A stretch of 64,000 nucleotides of DNA, taken from the NCBI RefSeq assembly GCF_014773245.1, contig NZ_JACWMX010000002.1, forward strand, positions 434,001-498,000, written 5' to 3'. This DNA is from Mucilaginibacter glaciei (GTDB lineage: Bacteria; Bacteroidota; Bacteroidia; Sphingobacteriales; Sphingobacteriaceae). Shown here piece by piece: positions 1-9,422 of this stretch. A program made the position numbers and the translations under genes. How positions within the stretch are numbered: the first letter of the stretch is position 1; the number at the start of each line of letters is the position of its first letter. The notes beneath the pieces are model-generated. The model saw nothing but the letters and a program-made list of their open reading frames with translations, was not told the DNA's origin and searched no databases.

Positions 1-477
1 TACTTTAACAATACTGCAGACAGCGTTAAAAACGAACTGACCGGCGAATATGGCCCGGTTCCGGCAACACAGCGTGATTACAAAGCCAATGGCATTGGAT
101 CTATCGTGGTGGGCGACGAAAACTACGGTGAAGGTTCATCACGTGAGCATGCGGCAATGGAGCCACGCCACTTAGGTGTACGTGCCATACTGGTAAAATC
201 ATTTGCCCGTATCCATGAAACCAACCTGAAGAAACAAGGTATGTTGGGTATCACCTTTGCTTATAGCAACGACTATGATAAAATACAGGAGGATGATATC
301 ATCGACATTACCGGCTTAACTACTTTTGCCCCTGGCCAGCAGTTAACCGTAGTGTTACACCACATTGATAGTACTACAGAATCATTCCAGGTTAACCATA
401 CTTATAACGCTCAGCAAATTGAGTGGTTTAAAGCAGGCGGCGCATTAAACATCATCCGCAGGCAAATGGCTAACTAA
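1..477 (+). CDS. Aconitate hydratase, C-terminal part (5' end outside the window)
   Basis: This is the last ~158 codons of an aconitase, read in frame 1 from the window edge to a TAA stop. Aconitase interconverts citrate and isocitrate in the TCA cycle using a 4Fe-4S cluster. The visible part is the C-terminal swivel domain: the phrase [15 protein letters not shown] is the substrate-binding loop, with the conserved serine-arginine pair, followed by [20 protein letters not shown]. The cluster cysteines lie upstream and cannot be seen. A strong intrinsic terminator follows directly. Which aconitase class this is (AcnA- or mitochondrial-like) cannot be told from this part, so no gene symbol is given. 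Confidence 0.93.
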   Translation, partial: YFNNTADSVKNELTGEYGPVPATQRDYKANGIGSIVVGDENYGEGSSREHAAMEPRHLGVRAILVKSFARIHETNLKKQGMLGITFAYSNDYDKIQEDDIIDITGLTTFAPGQQLTVVLHHIDSTTESFQVNHTYNAQQIEWFKAGGALNIIRRQMAN

Positions 478-501
478 GTTAAAAGTCGAAAATAAAAAGT
501 T

Positions 502-532
502 AAAGCCTTCCCAAATGGGGAGGCTTTTTTTT
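502..532 (+). terminator. Intrinsic terminator after aconitase
   Basis: A GC-rich hairpin (AAAGCCTTCCC / GGGGAGGCTTT with a 3-4 nt loop) is followed by a run of T. It lies 25 nt after the aconitase stop codon. Confidence 0.85.
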
Positions 533-546
533 GTGAGGTTTCCTTC

Positions 547-650
547 TTGTCATTCGAACGAGGTACGAGGAGAAATCTTCTTCTTTAACAAAGCTTACAC
601 ATGTCTTACGCAGAAGATTTCTCCTCGCTATCGCTCGTTCGAAATGACAA
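547..650. repeat. Imperfect palindromic intergenic element (~104 bp)
   Basis: The outer arms TTGTCATTCGAACGAG (547-562) and CTCGTTCGAAATGACAA (634-650) are reverse complements apart from one extra base. The symmetry continues inward through GAGGAGAAATCTTCT (left, ~567) and AGAAGATTTCTCCTC (right, 613-627). The element sits between the aconitase terminator and the 3' end of uvrA and could fold into a long hairpin. It resembles the short dispersed repeats (MITE/REP type) often seen between Bacteroidota genes, but no second copy was recognised in this window. The reading frame running through it is a by-product. Confidence 0.7.
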
Positions 651-717
651 TCGTTGTAATGCAAAAATAGCGATTGGTATTAAACCCATCGCTATCCAAT
701 CTCCAATCACTAATCTC

Positions 718-3648
718 TTAAACAAACCTATCCGCCAAATATTTCCCCGTGTAGCTGTCTTTAACTTTAATCAGGTCTTCGGGCAGGCCTTCAAAAACTA
801 CTTTGCCTCCACGATCGCCGCCTTCGGGGCCAATGTCAATTACCCAATCGGCACATTTAATCACATCCATATTGTGTTCTATTACAATTATGGTATTACC
901 GTGCTCCAATAAAGCATCGAAAGATTTGAGCAACTTTTTGATATCTGCAAAATGTAACCCGGTGGTCGGTTCATCAAAAATGAACAGCGTTTTGTGCGTG
1001 TTGTTGCCTTTCACCAGGAAAGACGCCAGCTTAATCCGCTGTGCCTCACCACCAGACAAGGTGTTTGACGATTGCCCCAGCTGTACATAACCCAAACCAA
1101 CATCAACGAGTGGTTTAATTTTATTGATGATCTTGGTTTCTTTGGCAAAAAACTCCAGGCCCTCGTCAATGGTCATTTCTAAAACTTCAGAAACATTCTT
1201 TTCATTATAGGTAATATCCAGTATATGTTGTTTGAAGCGTTTACCGTTACAAGCTTCGCAGGTTAAAAAGATATCAGCCATAAATTGCATTTCTATCTTC
1301 ACCTCACCCTCACCCTGGCAAACATCACATCGGCCACCCTCCACATTGAAGGAGAATTGCGATGGTTTTAAACCCGCGGCTTTTGCCGATGGCAATGCCG
1401 AGTAAAGGTTCCGGATCTCGTCCCAAGCCTTTACATAAGTAACAGGGTTAGAGCGTGACGACCGGCCAATTGGGTTTTGGTCAACCATCTCTACCTGCTC
1501 TATTTTTGCGTAATCACCTTCAATACTATCATAAGCACCGGTTTGGTCGCCGTTATAATTGCCTAATGTTTTTTGCAATGCAGGCGCCAGGATGCGTTTT
1601 ACCAAACTGGTTTTACCGGAGCCTGATACACCCGTAACCACAGTTAGCACCCCTAACGGGAACTTAGCATCAACATTTTGCAGGTTATTTTCGCGGCCGC
1701 CTTTTATCTCAATAAAATCGCTCCATTTACGGCGTGTTTTAGGGATCGCAATTTCTTCGCGGCCGCTCAGGTATTTACCTGTAAGGCTTTCATCGTCAAC
1801 AATGATTTGGTCATACGTACCGGTAAAGATCAAATTACCACCATGCGTACCTGCTTCCGGGCCAATGTCAATAATATAATCGGCCGCTTTCATGATCTCC
1901 TCCTCATGCTCAACCACCAAAACGGTATTACCAACATCACGTAACGAACGTAAAACCGTAATTAACCGCTGCGTATCGCGTGGGTGAAGGCCAATGCTGG
2001 GCTCATCTAAAACATATATGGAACCTACCAGACTACTACCTAAAGAAGTAGCCAGGTTGATCCGTTGCGACTCGCCGCCAGAAAGGGTATTTGATAAACG
2101 GTTAAGCGTTAAGTAACTTAAGCCAACGTCATTTAAGAAATTTAAACGGTTGGTAATTTCAAGCAATAAACGCTTACCCACCTTAAGGTCGATTTCGTTA
2201 AGTTTTAAACTGCTGAAAAAGTCAAAAGCTTTATCTAAAGGCATCAATACCACATCCTGGATAGACATACCCTCGATTTTTACATACGAAGCATCTTTAC
2301 GTAAACGGCTGCCCTTACATTCCGGGCAGGTGGTTTTACCACGATAGCGCGACAACAACACCCGATACTGGATCTTGTAAGTTTGCTCCTCCATTTCTTT
2401 GAAAAAAGCATTCAGACCACGGAAGTATTGGTTACCTGTCCACAACAAACGCTGCTGCGCCTCGGTCAGTTGATTATACTGGCGATGGATAGGAAAATCG
2501 AACTTCAAAGAACTTTTAACCAGCACATCATTCCATTCGCGCATTTTTTCTCCGCGCCATGGGGCAATGGCACCTTCGTAAACGGTTTTGCTTTTATCCG
2601 GTATCACCAAATCTTCATCAATACCTATTACCTTACCATAACCTTCGCATTTTTTGCAGGCACCATAAGGGTTGTTAAAGCTAAAAAAGTTGGGCGACGG
2701 CTCCTCAAAGCGCATATCGTCCAGTTCAAAACGATCGCAAAAAAAGCGCTCATTTTCTTCGGCAGCTTCCGGCTCACGGTAGCGTACGTAGCAATCGCCT
2801 TTACCTTCAAAAAATGCGGTCTGGATACTATCGCCTAACCGGCTTATTGTTTCCTCCTCTTCATTTTTTGTTATCCGGTCTATAACAATTCGTACCGGCA
2901 GGTTATGCGTAGTAAGCGATGTATTGCGGGCAGTTTCATCGTTCTCGGCCTCGTCTTCGCTTGCTGCTTTAGATTTTTTGCTTTTAGATTTTGGCTTGGT
3001 TACGGCAGCTTCGTCGGCTGTCAGCAAATTAGTGTTGATACTTTCATCCTCCAGCATTTCTTCAATTCGCGATAGTTTGCCATTATACTCTACCCTTACA
3101 AAACCCTTTTGCAGCAATACCGCCAACTCCTCTTTCAGGCTGCGATTGTTATGCGGGTGTAGGGGGCATAGTATAGTTACCTGGCTGTCATCCGGCATAG
3201 CCGTAATAAAATTGATCACATCGGTCACCGAATCTTTTTTTACTAGACCACCACTTATTGGCGAGATAGTTTTACCTATCCGTGAGAACAGCAACTTCAG
3301 ATAGTCATAGATCTCGGTAGAAGTACCCACGGTTGACCGCGGATTACTTGTAATTACCTTTTGCTCGATAGCGATAGCGGGCGCAATACCTTTGATATAA
3401 TCTACATCGGGCTTGTTCATGCGACCTAAAAACTGACGCGCGTAGGATGACAAGCTCTCTACATATCTGCGCTGCCCTTCGGCATACAGGGTATCAAAAG
3501 CCAGGGACGATTTACCAGACCCCGACATACCCGTAATAACGACCAGTTTGTTTTTGGGAATGGCCACATCCAGATTTTTAAGGTTGTGTACCCTTGCGCC
3601 CTTTATGATTATATTTTTCTGCGGATCTTTTTCTGCTTCTTTGATCAT
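718..3648 (-). CDS. uvrA: Excinuclease ABC subunit UvrA
   Basis: UvrA is the damage-recognition ATPase of nucleotide excision repair; it loads UvrB at DNA lesions. The 976-residue protein has two ABC modules: Walker [13 protein letters not shown] (~res 40) and [11 protein letters not shown] (second half), with signatures [12 protein letters not shown] and [12 protein letters not shown]. Zinc-finger cysteines appear as [25 protein letters not shown] and CEACNGKR. The CPxCG pair usual near residue 120 of other UvrA proteins is replaced by SPISGG, which I recall as a common Bacteroidota variant. A Lys/Glu-rich low-complexity insert (~res 217-243, [10 protein letters not shown] then acidic) makes it slightly long. 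No other uvr genes are nearby. Confidence 0.97.
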   Translation of the reverse strand: MIKEAEKDPQKNIIIKGARVHNLKNLDVAIPKNKLVVITGMSGSGKSSLAFDTLYAEGQRRYVESLSSYARQFLGRMNKPDVDYIKGIAPAIAIEQKVITSNPRSTVGTSTEIYDYLKLLFSRIGKTISPISGGLVKKDSVTDVINFITAMPDDSQVTILCPLHPHNNRSLKEELAVLLQKGFVRVEYNGKLSRIEEMLEDESINTNLLTADEAAVTKPKSKSKKSKAASEDEAENDETARNTSLTTHNLPVRIVIDRITKNEEEETISRLGDSIQTAFFEGKGDCYVRYREPEAAEENERFFCDRFELDDMRFEEPSPNFFSFNNPYGACKKCEGYGKVIGIDEDLVIPDKSKTVYEGAIAPWRGEKMREWNDVLVKSSLKFDFPIHRQYNQLTEAQQRLLWTGNQYFRGLNAFFKEMEEQTYKIQYRVLLSRYRGKTTCPECKGSRLRKDASYVKIEGMSIQDVVLMPLDKAFDFFSSLKLNEIDLKVGKRLLLEITNRLNFLNDVGLSYLTLNRLSNTLSGGESQRINLATSLGSSLVGSIYVLDEPSIGLHPRDTQRLITVLRSLRDVGNTVLVVEHEEEIMKAADYIIDIGPEAGTHGGNLIFTGTYDQIIVDDESLTGKYLSGREEIAIPKTRRKWSDFIEIKGGRENNLQNVDAKFPLGVLTVVTGVSGSGKTSLVKRILAPALQKTLGNYNGDQTGAYDSIEGDYAKIEQVEMVDQNPIGRSSRSNPVTYVKAWDEIRNLYSALPSAKAAGLKPSQFSFNVEGGRCDVCQGEGEVKIEMQFMADIFLTCEACNGKRFKQHILDITYNEKNVSEVLEMTIDEGLEFFAKETKIINKIKPLVDVGLGYVQLGQSSNTLSGGEAQRIKLASFLVKGNNTHKTLFIFDEPTTGLHFADIKKLLKSFDALLEHGNTIIVIEHNMDVIKCADWVIDIGPEGGDRGGKVVFEGLPEDLIKVKDSYTGKYLADRFV

Positions 3649-4068
3649 TGGATATTGTTGTTGCCCATAGCTGATAGTCCATAAACTATAGTAAGAACCA
3701 ATTTATTTAATTTAGGTTTAAACCAAGGGTATTAACCTAAGTCTAACGACTGAAATGGCTATGGACTATTGTGCTATAATTATACACGGCGTTTGGATTG
3801 CAAAAATCCTAAAATATTTAGCGTTATCCAAATAGGTTTAATTTATTAAGCTTGGTTTATAAGTGATTAGTAAAATGTTTGCACTACCCTGACACGGAAT
3901 TTTATTTTGCAAACTATACAGCATACCCAGTTAAAAAATATTTGTTTTTATTTTTTAGATTATTATATTTGAGGGTAACATTTTTCACCCCCCTAAAGGA
4001 AACACTATAGATAGAACTCTACTTTTAATAACGACAAAATATTTAATTTAGTTTATTAGTAGTTTTCT
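3649..4068. other. 420-bp divergent intergenic region
   Basis: This AT-rich spacer lies between divergently transcribed uvrA and the ECF sigma gene. It holds the sigma gene's promoter (3941-3971). I see no convincing ORF, RNA fold or repeat in the rest. A TACCCTTG-like box near 3724-3731 on the minus strand could belong to uvrA but is off-consensus. Confidence 0.5.
3941..3971 (+). promoter_or_regulatory. Bacteroidota-type promoter of the ECF sigma gene
   Basis: TTTG (3941-3944) and TATATTTG (3964-3971) are separated by 19 nt, matching the Bacteroidota primary-sigma consensus TTTG-N(17-23)-TAnnTTTG. The predicted transcript has a leader of about 90 nt. This suggests the sigma gene is transcribed by the housekeeping sigma factor rather than by itself. 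Confidence 0.6.
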
Positions 4069-4653
4069 ATGGATTTTCAATTGAAAAGTGATCAGGATCT
4101 AATCCATCTTTATATTGCCGGCGATGAGGCCGGGCTTGTCGAGTTAATACGACGATACCAATCAAAAATTTATACTTCTATTTACCTGCTTGTTAAAGAC
4201 GAAGCTTTGGCCGAGGATATTTTTCAGGATACGTTTATTAAAGTTATTAATACGCTTAAAGCAGGTAAATACAATGAGGAAGGTAAGTTTTTACCTTGGG
4301 TAACCCGCATTGGCCATAACCTGGTGATTGACCATTTCCGCCGCGAGAAACGCGCACCAATGGTTAACAATGGCGACGACTTTGATATTTTTGAAGTGTT
4401 GGGTAATTATGATGAAAGTGCTGAGGATAAATTGGTGCGCGAGCAAACCCATAAGGATTTAAAGGCCCTGATCCAGTTGCTGCCGTCAGAACAAAAAGAG
4501 GTTTTGATTATGCGCCACTTTGGCGATATGAGCTTTAAAGAAATTGCCGATGTTACCGACGTAAGCATTAACACCGCCCTCGGCCGCATGCGCTACGCCT
4601 TAAACAACCTGCGCAAAATGATGCAGGGTAAAGAGTTGAGCCTGAAAAATTAA
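4069..4653 (+). CDS. ECF-type RNA polymerase sigma factor (sigma-70 family)
   Basis: A 194-residue alternative sigma factor with region 2 (SDQDLIHLYIAGDEAGL through EDIFQDTFIKVI and FLPWVTRIGHNLVIDHFRR, ~res 7-96) and region 4 (LLPSEQKEVLIMRHFGDMSFKEIA, ~res 137-180). The DxFQDTF/ DHFRR elements are typical of -10 binding, and region 4 has the usual helix-turn-helix for -35 contact. No anti-sigma or FecR gene adjoins it, so it is not an iron-dicitrate type sigma linked to a SusC/D locus. It is a stand-alone ECF factor of a kind common in Bacteroidota; its regulon is unknown. A terminator follows 30 nt after the stop. Confidence 0.93.
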   Translation: MDFQLKSDQDLIHLYIAGDEAGLVELIRRYQSKIYTSIYLLVKDEALAEDIFQDTFIKVINTLKAGKYNEEGKFLPWVTRIGHNLVIDHFRREKRAPMVNNGDDFDIFEVLGNYDESAEDKLVREQTHKDLKALIQLLPSEQKEVLIMRHFGDMSFKEIADVTDVSINTALGRMRYALNNLRKMMQGKELSLKN

Positions 4654-4681
4654 ATAGCCATTGCATACTATTGTTAAATAC

Positions 4682-4710
4682 AAGCCGTTGACTACTCAAT
4701 GGCTTTTTTG
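4682..4710 (+). terminator. Intrinsic terminator after the sigma gene
   Basis: AAGCCGTTGA and TCAATGGCTT pair (one G-T wobble) around a 4-nt loop, followed by a run of T. Confidence 0.8.
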
Positions 4711-4929
4711 TTTAGAATAGCCCTTTACTGTCGAAAACTGATTTCAGTTAACGAAAATTTTTGTTACCGTCATCAATCCGGTTTCTGTTAAACAAGCACA
4801 AATCCGGGATAAATAAGGTAACATAATCAGCAGGTTAAGAGGCGTGAAAAAAATTTCATTAAATTTTCATTTTCATAAAATATTCGCAAAAAAGTTCCGT
4901 TATTTACTATAAATTAATAAACGTAGCTT

Positions 4930-5127
4930 ATGGGTGAAACCTTTACAAAAACTTTAAATGCGGTTACTAACACAGTTCAAGTGAAAGAATCTGAGGTACA
5001 GGAAAATCTGGAAGCTGATGATGTGATTTTTTATCATTCCATCCGCGCTGATTTGGATCTATTAAAGAAAAATCCAAAACTGCAGACCATCCACCACATC
5101 CTCGATTATTCCAGGAGCATTCAGTAG
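4930..5127 (+). CDS. Small hypothetical protein, 65 aa
   Basis: Not recognised. It is a soluble, acidic 65-residue protein with no signal peptide or membrane segment. The middle (NLEADDVIFYHSIRADLDLLKKN) looks helical and the sequence has normal codon-like composition. It stands alone between the ECF sigma terminator and nth, preceded by a ~220-bp AT-rich upstream region and no Shine-Dalgarno sequence. It is judged a real gene because it begins after an independent intergenic region, has protein-like composition and does not overlap another gene. Function unknown. Confidence 0.55.
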   Translation: MGETFTKTLNAVTNTVQVKESEVQENLEADDVIFYHSIRADLDLLKKNPKLQTIHHILDYSRSIQ

Positions 5128-5218
5128 TATTACGCTGACCCCAGCACTGGCTCATGGATCATACAGTTTGGCAACAGCCGGCAGTTTGATTTATGAGCCT
5201 TTCTATTTTTATAAGGTT

Positions 5219-5338
5219 TATTAGTTCATTTGCTCATTAGTTCATTGCCGGTATTTTATACTTTTACGCGTTGATTTGCTTATTGCTTGAAACAGGACGA
5301 AACCAATAATCAAATGAACCAGTGAACCAATGAACTAA
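5219..5338. repeat. Imperfect inverted repeat built from TTAGTTCATT units
   Basis: The left arm (5219-5247) contains TTAGTTCATT twice; the right arm (5311-5338) contains the reverse-complement units AATGAACCA and AATGAACTAA. The arms match at roughly four of five positions and flank a ~60-nt spacer just upstream of nth. Simple-sequence expansion is as likely an origin as a mobile element. Confidence 0.45.
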
Positions 5339-5341
5339 AAG

Positions 5342-6100
5342 ATGCTTAAAGCCGACCGTTACCGCCATTTTGTAGATTACTTTTCAAAAAACCAGCCCGA
5401 TGCGGTTACCGAGTTGCATTACAAAAGCCCCTATCAATTATTGGTGGCGGTAATATTATCTGCGCAGTGTACAGATAAGCGCATTAACCAGATAACCCCA
5501 GCCCTTTTTGAACGCTTCCCGGATGCACCCTCGTTGGCGGCTTCTGATGCTGACGAGATCTTCACCTACATCCGCAGTGTGAGCTATCCTAATAATAAAG
5601 CCAAACACCTTGCAGGCATGGGCAAGATGCTGATGGAAAAATTTAATAGCGAAGTTCCGTCAGATCTGAATGAACTGCAGCAGCTACCCGGTGTAGGCCG
5701 TAAAACCGCCAATGTAATTGCATCTGTTGTTTTTGACGCGCCGGCTATCGCGGTAGATACACATGTGTTCCGGGTATCCAACCGCATCGGCTTAACAAGG
5801 GCGACCAACCCGCTACAAAGCGAACGACAATTGGTGGAAAATTTGCCGGAGGATACCTTAGCTATTGCGCACCATTGGCTTATACTGCATGGCCGCTACA
5901 TTTGCGTGGCGCGTAGCCCCAAATGCGAGATTTGCCCGCTTACCTGGTTTTGCAAATATTACGCGCAGCACAATACAGAAACCGCCCTGCAAAAAGCGGA
6001 GGCACTTAAGCTTAAAAAGGCCAAAGACGCCAAAAAGAAAAAAACGCTAAACGCCATTAGTAAAGAATTGGCCAAACGAAGTGTTGATAAAGATATTTGA
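5342..6100 (+). CDS. nth: Endonuclease III (DNA glycosylase/AP lyase)
   Basis: Base-excision-repair enzyme that removes oxidised pyrimidines and nicks AP sites. The helix-hairpin-helix LPGVGRKTANV carries the catalytic Lys (K121), and AVDTHV the catalytic Asp (D139), matching E. coli K120/D138. A C-x6-C-x2-C-x5-C 4Fe-4S motif is present (C188, C195, C198, C204). The 252-residue protein is about 40 residues longer than E. coli Nth because of a Lys/Ala-rich C-terminal tail (KKAKDAKKKK), probably an unstructured DNA-binding extension. It is followed by recA after 113 nt, with its own promoter. Confidence 0.96.
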   Translation: MLKADRYRHFVDYFSKNQPDAVTELHYKSPYQLLVAVILSAQCTDKRINQITPALFERFPDAPSLAASDADEIFTYIRSVSYPNNKAKHLAGMGKMLMEKFNSEVPSDLNELQQLPGVGRKTANVIASVVFDAPAIAVDTHVFRVSNRIGLTRATNPLQSERQLVENLPEDTLAIAHHWLILHGRYICVARSPKCEICPLTWFCKYYAQHNTETALQKAEALKLKKAKDAKKKKTLNAISKELAKRSVDKDI

Positions 6101-6188
6101 TTGATAACTACCTGTTCGGTAATTTCAATGCGCATTAAATTATTAAAATAAAATACTAAAAATATTAGTATTTATAAAAACTCTTACT

Positions 6189-6196
6189 TATATTTG
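6189..6196 (+). promoter_or_regulatory. Predicted -7 box of recA
   Basis: TATATTTG matches TAnnTTTG and ends 17 nt before the recA ATG, which predicts a very short leader. No clear -33 TTTG is seen. No LexA/SOS-box-like palindrome was recognised. Confidence 0.45.
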
Positions 6197-6213
6197 TTTC
6201 ACAAAAATTTCAG

Positions 6214-7221
6214 ATGAGCAATACAGACAAATTAAAGGCATTGCAGCTTACCCTTGACAAGCTGGAAAAATCATACGGAAAAGGTACTATTATGAAATTG
6301 GGCGATTCCAATATCGAGCCTACTGAGGTGATATCAACAGGTTCGTTAGGCCTTGATATTGCGTTAGGTGTTGGCGGTTTGCCTAAAGGCAGGGTGATTG
6401 AGATCTACGGCCCGGAATCTTCTGGTAAAACTACCCTGGCTATACATGCCATTGCCGAGTCACAAAAGAAAGGTGGTATTGCTGCCTTTATCGATGCAGA
6501 GCACGCGTTTGACCGTTTTTACGCCAAGAAATTAGGGGTAGATGTGGAGAACCTTTTGATCTCTCAGCCAGACAATGGTGAGCAGGCTTTAGAAATTGCC
6601 GATAACCTGATCCGTTCAGGCGCTATTGATATATTAGTTATTGACTCTGTTGCGGCGTTGGTGCCAAAGGCCGAGATAGAAGGCGAAATGGGCGATTCTA
6701 AAATGGGTTTACACGCCCGTTTAATGTCGCAGGCATTACGTAAGCTAACCGGTACTATCAGCAAAACTGGTTGCTGCTGTATTTTCATTAACCAGTTGCG
6801 CGATAAAATTGGTGTGATGTTCGGTAACCCGGAAACTACAACCGGTGGTAACGCTTTAAAATTCTATGCGTCGGTACGTTTAGATGTACGCCGTATTTCA
6901 CAGATCAAAGATACCGACGAAGTATCAGGTAACCGTGTTAAGGTGAAGATAGTGAAAAACAAGGTTGCACCTCCGTTCCGGATAGCCGAGTTTGATATTA
7001 TGTTTGGCGAAGGTATCTCTAAGGCAGGCGAGATCATTGACCTGGGTGTAGAATACAACATCATCAAAAAGGCAGGTTCATGGTTCAGCTATGGCGAAAC
7101 CCGCCTGGGCCAAGGCCGCGATGCTGTTAAACAATTGATATTGGATAACCCTGAATTAATGGAGGAACTGGAAGCTAAGATCAAAGCAACCGTTACCGGT
7201 GAGGCTTTAGCCGAAGCATAG
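6214..7221 (+). CDS. recA: Recombinase RecA
   Basis: The 335-residue recombinase forms ATP-dependent filaments on single-stranded DNA, drives strand exchange and triggers the SOS response. Visible features are Walker A GPESSGKT (res 66-73), the catalytic Glu region [10 protein letters not shown], Walker [10 protein letters not shown], loop L1 ([12 protein letters not shown]), the [14 protein letters not shown] stretch and loop L2 ([19 protein letters not shown]). The Cys run GCCCIFINQ is, as I recall, usual in Bacteroidota. No Shine-Dalgarno sequence precedes the ATG. The acidic C-terminal tail is short. A terminator follows immediately. Confidence 0.98.
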   Translation: MSNTDKLKALQLTLDKLEKSYGKGTIMKLGDSNIEPTEVISTGSLGLDIALGVGGLPKGRVIEIYGPESSGKTTLAIHAIAESQKKGGIAAFIDAEHAFDRFYAKKLGVDVENLLISQPDNGEQALEIADNLIRSGAIDILVIDSVAALVPKAEIEGEMGDSKMGLHARLMSQALRKLTGTISKTGCCCIFINQLRDKIGVMFGNPETTTGGNALKFYASVRLDVRRISQIKDTDEVSGNRVKVKIVKNKVAPPFRIAEFDIMFGEGISKAGEIIDLGVEYNIIKKAGSWFSYGETRLGQGRDAVKQLILDNPELMEELEAKIKATVTGEALAEA

Positions 7222-7241
7222 ATTGCTGTTATTAAATATTG

Positions 7242-7269
7242 AAAGCCTTCTTCTAAGAAGGCTTTTTTT
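7242..7269 (+). terminator. Intrinsic terminator after recA
   Basis: AAAGCCTTCTT / AAGAAGGCTTT form a perfect 11-bp inverted repeat followed by T residues, about 20 nt after the recA stop. Confidence 0.88.
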
Positions 7270-7311
7270 GTACAATCGCTTTAAACATTAGCGATATACT
7301 TTAATCATACT

Positions 7312-7319
7312 TAAATTTG
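7312..7319 (+). promoter_or_regulatory. Predicted -7 box of the R-M operon
   Basis: TAAATTTG matches TAnnTTTG and lies 19 nt before the methyltransferase ATG. No good -33 element was found. Confidence 0.4.
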
Positions 7320-7338
7320 CTTAGTTAATATTAAATAG

Positions 7339-8199
7339 ATGCTTGACACGGAAGAATTAATAATTTCCAACAAAATAGAATCAAAAGGTTGGTTAAAATC
7401 CCAAATATTACATGGTGATACGAGAGATGTTGTTAAAGACCTACCAAATAATTTTTACTCATCGTGCATCACAAGTCCTCCTTATTGGGGAAAGAGAGAT
7501 TATGGCTACAATGAGCAAATTGGAGCAGAGGAAAACCTAACTGAATATATAGAAAACTTAGTCAAAATTTTTGGTACTCTTAAAACAAAATTAAAGTCAG
7601 ATGGCACCCTATGGCTAAATGTCGGCGATTCTTATACGAGTGGCAATAGATCTTGGCGATCTGAAGATAAAAAAAACCCTGCTCGTGAAATGTCTTATAG
7701 GCCACGGACACCAATTGGGTTAAAGCCAAAAGATTTAATTGGCATTCCTTGGAAGTTAGCATTTGCTTTGCAAGCTGACGGTTGGTATTTACGTTCAGAT
7801 ATCATTTGGTATAAACCCAATTGCCAGCCGGAATCTGTTAAAGATCGACCTACACAGTCCCACGAATACATTTTTTTATTCTCTAAGTCAGAAGATTATT
7901 ATTACGACTATGAAAGTATAAAAGAGCCCGCGGCTGAGATAGGCAAAACACGAAATAAAAGAACTGTTTGGCAAGTAAATACGGAACCTTTGCCAGAAGC
8001 CCATTTTGCTACTTTTCCTGAAGAATTGATCAAACCAATAATTAAAGCTTCTGCAAGAGAAAACGATTTTGTAATCGATCCCTTTTTTGGGGCGGGCACT
8101 GTTGGTGTAGTTTGCAATAAATTAAACCGAAATTTTCATGGAATAGAACTTAAACAAGATTATATTGACATTGCAAACAAAAGAATTGATGCCAAGTAA
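7339..8199 (+). CDS. Type II DNA methyltransferase, N4-cytosine/N6-adenine family (beta order)
   Basis: S-adenosylmethionine-dependent DNA methylase of 286 residues. The catalytic motif IV SPPYWGKRDYG (SPPY at res 46-49) comes first, and the AdoMet-binding motif I DPFFGAGTVGVV (from D247) is near the C-terminus, the order of beta-class amino-methyltransferases. SPPY is common in N4-cytosine enzymes. The gene overlaps the downstream nuclease gene by 11 nt, so the two form one operon and this enzyme should protect the nuclease's site. Both genes are visibly more AT-rich than their neighbours, a sign of transfer. The methylated base and site cannot be read from sequence alone. Confidence 0.9.
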   Translation: MLDTEELIISNKIESKGWLKSQILHGDTRDVVKDLPNNFYSSCITSPPYWGKRDYGYNEQIGAEENLTEYIENLVKIFGTLKTKLKSDGTLWLNVGDSYTSGNRSWRSEDKKNPAREMSYRPRTPIGLKPKDLIGIPWKLAFALQADGWYLRSDIIWYKPNCQPESVKDRPTQSHEYIFLFSKSEDYYYDYESIKEPAAEIGKTRNKRTVWQVNTEPLPEAHFATFPEELIKPIIKASARENDFVIDPFFGAGTVGVVCNKLNRNFHGIELKQDYIDIANKRIDAK

Positions 8200-9154
8200 T
8201 GTTTTGTACCCAGTGTTATCTGCAGATTTGCAGGCTGGCTTTCACTATAGATTGAAAGCAATAAAGGAACTGTATTTTCATGAAGCACTTAGTAAGACGG
8301 TTAAAACAATAAAAATTTCTGATATTGATTTTGACCTTAACAAGTACGTTAATGAAAATTCACTACGACAATTAGCTTCGTTATCCTTACGGGGAGAAAT
8401 TATTTTTCCTACCCCGCATTTATTGTATAACAATCCGTTTCTTGTCGGTTACTATCGATTGTTATTAGGATTTTCTCAAAAAGAATTTTACACAAAAGGG
8501 CCGTTCGGTGCGTTCAGGTCGATGGAAGAGAAAGGGAAAATCTCAAGAATAGCATCAGTTAATTTGGAAGGATTTTGTATAAGCTTAATTAGCACAGCCG
8601 AATCTTTAATATCTCAATTGGGAGATTTTAATCGTTTTACGTTGGCAGAACTTCAACTGTTAACAGTTGGTCCGCAACTAAGAGGATCAATGAATAATGA
8701 ATATGGACAGATTGCCACCCAAAAAACATTTAACCTTATTAAGGATCTTGTTAAACAATATATACTGTCATCAACACCAGCCAGTATTGAAATAAAAAAC
8801 AACTCTGGTAGAATTGTTGAAATTAAATTCTCTGCTGATCCAGATATAGAAATAATAGAAAAATTAACAAGTGGTTTCAGAGGGCTAATTTCAATTGAAA
8901 TCAAAGGAGGTAAAGACTATTCTAATATTCATAACAGGATAGGAGAGGCCGAAAAAAGCCATCAAAAGGCTCGTCAACGAGGCTACTTCGAATTTATGAC
9001 AATCATTAGTGTCGAGATTGATTATTCGCTATTAAAATCAGAATCACCTACTACCAGTCACTTCTTTCATTTAGATAAAATATCTGAAATAAACAACTCT
9101 GAATATAGTAAATTCAAAGAGTTATTATCCTCAATTCTCGGTGTAAATATTTAA
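8189..9154 (+). CDS. Type II restriction endonuclease, probably XcyI/Cfr9I-like
   Basis: Predicted cognate nuclease of the upstream methylase. Initiation is placed at the ATG at 8189, which overlaps the methylase stop (ATGCCAAGTAA); an upstream in-frame TTG at 8165 is less likely. The 321-residue protein contains a PD-(D/E)xK-like core: DPD (res 217-219), 17 residues, then E237-I-K239 in IEIKGG, followed by a conserved-looking helix (IGEAEKSHQKAR). Length, the FSQKEFYxKGPFG phrase and this core recall the XcyI/Cfr9I/XmaI family, which cuts CCCGGG and is paired with m4C methylases. That family match is from memory and is not certain. No C-protein (controller) gene is present. Confidence 0.65.
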   Translation: MPSNVLYPVLSADLQAGFHYRLKAIKELYFHEALSKTVKTIKISDIDFDLNKYVNENSLRQLASLSLRGEIIFPTPHLLYNNPFLVGYYRLLLGFSQKEFYTKGPFGAFRSMEEKGKISRIASVNLEGFCISLISTAESLISQLGDFNRFTLAELQLLTVGPQLRGSMNNEYGQIATQKTFNLIKDLVKQYILSSTPASIEIKNNSGRIVEIKFSADPDIEIIEKLTSGFRGLISIEIKGGKDYSNIHNRIGEAEKSHQKARQRGYFEFMTIISVEIDYSLLKSESPTTSHFFHLDKISEINNSEYSKFKELLSSILGVNI

Positions 9155-9182
9155 CAAAACCAATTTTCGAACTATGGCTTTT

Positions 9183-9353
9183 TTATTTACCGCCGGTTTT
9201 CCAGTACATATAGGCAATACAGCCTACCACCATTATAGCCAAAACAATAAGGCCGGTAACGCCTTTACGTTTATCCTGGCGCATCACCCAAACCAAAAAC
9301 ACAACCAGCGGCAATACAAAGACAGTCCAAAATATAAGTGAAGGGATATTCAT
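9183..9353 (-). CDS. Small two-helix membrane protein, 56 aa
   Basis: A 56-codon frame on the minus strand starts ATG at 9353 and ends TAA at 9183. The product begins MNIPSLIFWTVFVLPLVV and has two hydrophobic segments (~res 5-24 and ~33-50) joined by a basic loop (RQDKRKG), ending KTGGK. The basic loop between helices predicts an N-out/C-out hairpin in the inner membrane. It lies in the tsaD direction, downstream of tsaD (70 nt), and could be its operon partner. It is not recognised as a named family. The alternation of hydrophobic helices with a charged loop, and an ATG start, make it look real. Confidence 0.6.
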   Translation of the reverse strand: MNIPSLIFWTVFVLPLVVFLVWVMRQDKRKGVTGLIVLAIMVVGCIAYMYWKTGGK

Positions 9354-9422
9354 CTATTGATTTATTGAATAGTTGATTTAAACAAATCGGGCAGTTAATC
9401 ACTAACTCGCTTATTATAATTA

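Noticed and set aside
601..912. 103-codon forward frame beginning MSYAEDFSS
   Set aside because: It starts within the palindromic element and overlaps uvrA on the other strand; its translation follows the repeat, not a known protein.
8165..8188. TTG start for the restriction endonuclease
   Set aside because: The ATG at 8189 overlapping the methylase stop gives the usual coupled arrangement, and the eight extra residues add nothing recognisable.
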